Below, one piece after another: positions 5,257 to 5,744 of a stretch of 5,744 bases of DNA; positions within the stretch are counted from its first letter, which is position 1, and each line of letters starts with the position of its first letter. The DNA is from Chloroflexota bacterium (GTDB lineage Bacteria; Chloroflexota; Dehalococcoidia; DSTF01; RBG-16-68-14). The stretch covers positions 1-5,744 of the forward strand of contig JACZTE010000078.1 in the NCBI GenBank assembly GCA_022573935.1, read 5' to 3'. The position numbers and the translations under genes were made by a program. The notes beneath the pieces were generated by a model that saw only the letters and a program-made list of their open reading frames with translations, did not search any database and was not told the DNA's origin.

Positions 5257-5277
5257 ATACCCCTACCCAGGGGGTAT
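5257..5277. promoter_or_regulatory. CsoR-type operator (GC-tract inverted repeat)
   Basis: ATACCCC (5257-5263) and GGGGTAT (5271-5277) are perfect inverted arms with a 7-base centre, TACCCAG. A/T-rich ends with C-tract and G-tract halves around a short centre are the known operator type of the CsoR/CstR family. The site spans about +1 to +21 of the predicted csoR transcript and ends 17 bases before the csoR ATG, implying autorepression relieved by the inducer. Confidence 0.8.
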
Positions 5278-5281
5278 GGGT

Positions 5282-5287
5282 AAGGAG
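5282..5287 (+). promoter_or_regulatory. Ribosome binding site of csoR
   Basis: AAGGAG seven bases before the ATG at 5295. It confirms the short 88-residue reading frame over the overlapping frame that opens at 5222. Confidence 0.8.
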
Positions 5288-5294
5288 CAATACG

Positions 5295-5561
5295 ATGCAA
5301 CCAACGACGCGCGAGCAGGCGCTCAAACGGCTCAACTACATCGACGGCCACCTGGCGGGCGTCCGGCGCATGATCGAAGAAGAACAGTATTGCGTCGATG
5401 TGCTCAAGCAGACGTACGCCGTCCGCCGCGCGATCGAGAAGATGGAGTCGCTGTTGCTGGACGGCCATCTCCACACCTGCGTGATCGCGGGCGTGCGGGA
5501 GGGCCGCGAGGAGCAGGTGGTGGGCGAGCTGCTGGAGCTCTACGAGCTGGCGAACAAGTGA
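5295..5561 (+). CDS. csoR: CsoR-family copper(I)-sensing repressor
   Basis: An 88-residue all-helical DUF156 (CsoR/RcnR/FrmR/CstR) repressor. Family members form tetramers that bind GC-tract operators and release DNA when the inducer binds. The ligand pattern fits Cu(I): Cys33, His58 and Cys62 have the same spacing as Cys36, His61 and Cys65 of Mycobacterium tuberculosis CsoR. The second-shell residues Tyr32 and Glu78 match its Tyr35 and Glu81. CstR-type persulfide sensors lack the histidine, and RcnR and FrmR use different ligand sets, so copper is the best prediction. The basic N-terminal helix (RLNYIDGHLAGVRRM, 12-26) carries the expected DNA-contact arginines and lysine. It starts at ATG 5295 after AAGGAG. 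Its own operator lies between promoter and start. The next gene begins 10 bases after its stop, so the two are co-transcribed. Confidence 0.93.
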   Translation: MQPTTREQALKRLNYIDGHLAGVRRMIEEEQYCVDVLKQTYAVRRAIEKMESLLLDGHLHTCVIAGVREGREEQVVGELLELYELANK

Positions 5562-5571
5562 GGAGACGGCA

Positions 5572-5744
5572 ATGAGCTTCAACATCGCGTTTGTGCTATT
5601 CCCGGCGTTTGAGGAGCTGGATTTCGCTGGCCCGTACGAAGTCTTCGGAGTCACTACTGAACTTGAGGAAGACTGGCGGGTGTTCACGGTGGCGGAGGAG
5701 CGGCTGGTGGAAGGCGCGCACGGTTTGAAGGTGCAGGTAGACTA
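5572..5744 (+). CDS. DJ-1/PfpI family protein, N-terminal fragment
   Basis: 57 codons of a gene that leaves the right edge. The sequence starts MSFNIAFVLFPAFEELDFAG and continues PYEVFG at 21-26. The pattern beta strand, FPxFEELDxxGPxEVF is typical of the DJ-1/PfpI (GATase1-like) superfamily, close to the isonitrile hydratase/transcription-regulator-like branch. Asp17 sits where that branch has its acidic active-site residue. The nucleophile cysteine elbow, expected near residue 100, lies outside, so activity cannot be judged. AGGAG (5561-5565) overlaps the csoR stop and lies six bases before the ATG, so this gene is the second cistron of the csoR operon and probably copper-regulated. Whether it ends as a single-domain protein or has an AraC-type DNA-binding tail is unknown. 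Confidence 0.85.
   Translation, partial: MSFNIAFVLFPAFEELDFAGPYEVFGVTTELEEDWRVFTVAEERLVEGAHGLKVQVD

Noticed and set aside
5127..5687. Upstream extension of the patatin reading frame, giving a 481-residue protein
   Set aside because: It passes through the csoR promoter and operator and runs antisense to the whole of csoR. Its sequence is low-complexity with no domain, and patatin homologues start near the ATG at 5126.
1..5744. Mobile element, phage, CRISPR or defence island
   Set aside because: No transposase, integrase, terminal repeats, spaced repeats or defence genes. Genes and base composition look like core chromosome throughout.

Overview
This is a GC-rich, densely packed bacterial window with seven complete or near-complete genes and a partial gene at each edge. 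The T/P/A/E-rich lipoprotein linker, the GTG starts and the gene content suggest Chloroflexota (Thermomicrobia/Sphaerobacter-like or Dehalococcoidia-like). That assignment is inference from style, because there is no rRNA or other phylogenetic marker here. No tRNA, rRNA, CRISPR array, insertion sequence or integrase is visible, and no gene-free stretch exceeds about 170 bases.

Left part (1-2155). The N-terminal part of a zinc-type medium-chain dehydrogenase leaves the left edge on the minus strand. It is divergent from a small secreted lipoprotein (285-797, +). The lipoprotein converges on an enoyl-CoA hydratase (794-1594, -), and the two stop codons share one CTAG tetranucleotide. The hydratase is divergent from a DUF402 protein (1676-2155, +), with two promoters packed face to face in about 80 bases.

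Middle (2180-4232). Lysine/diaminopimelate genes asd (GTG start at 2249) and dapA (3339) lie in tandem. They encode consecutive steps: aspartyl phosphate to aspartate semialdehyde, then condensation with pyruvate. Each gene has its own extended -10 promoter. Both genes end in an inverted repeat built from CCAGATCG/CGATCTGG. dapA converges, with a 9-base gap, on a patatin-like phospholipase (4242-5126, -).

Right part (5127-5744). A divergent intergenic region carries a near-consensus sigma-70 promoter (TTGACA-N17-TATCGT), a classic CsoR-type operator just downstream of it, and a second inverted repeat over the -35. These control a copper-sensor csoR gene with the complete Cys-His-Cys ligand set. 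csoR is tightly coupled to the start of a DJ-1/PfpI-family gene that runs off the window.

Most of the window is ordinary metabolism. The most interesting part is the autoregulated csoR/DJ-1 operon and its two-palindrome control region. No rho-independent terminator (stem plus U-tract) was found at any gene end.
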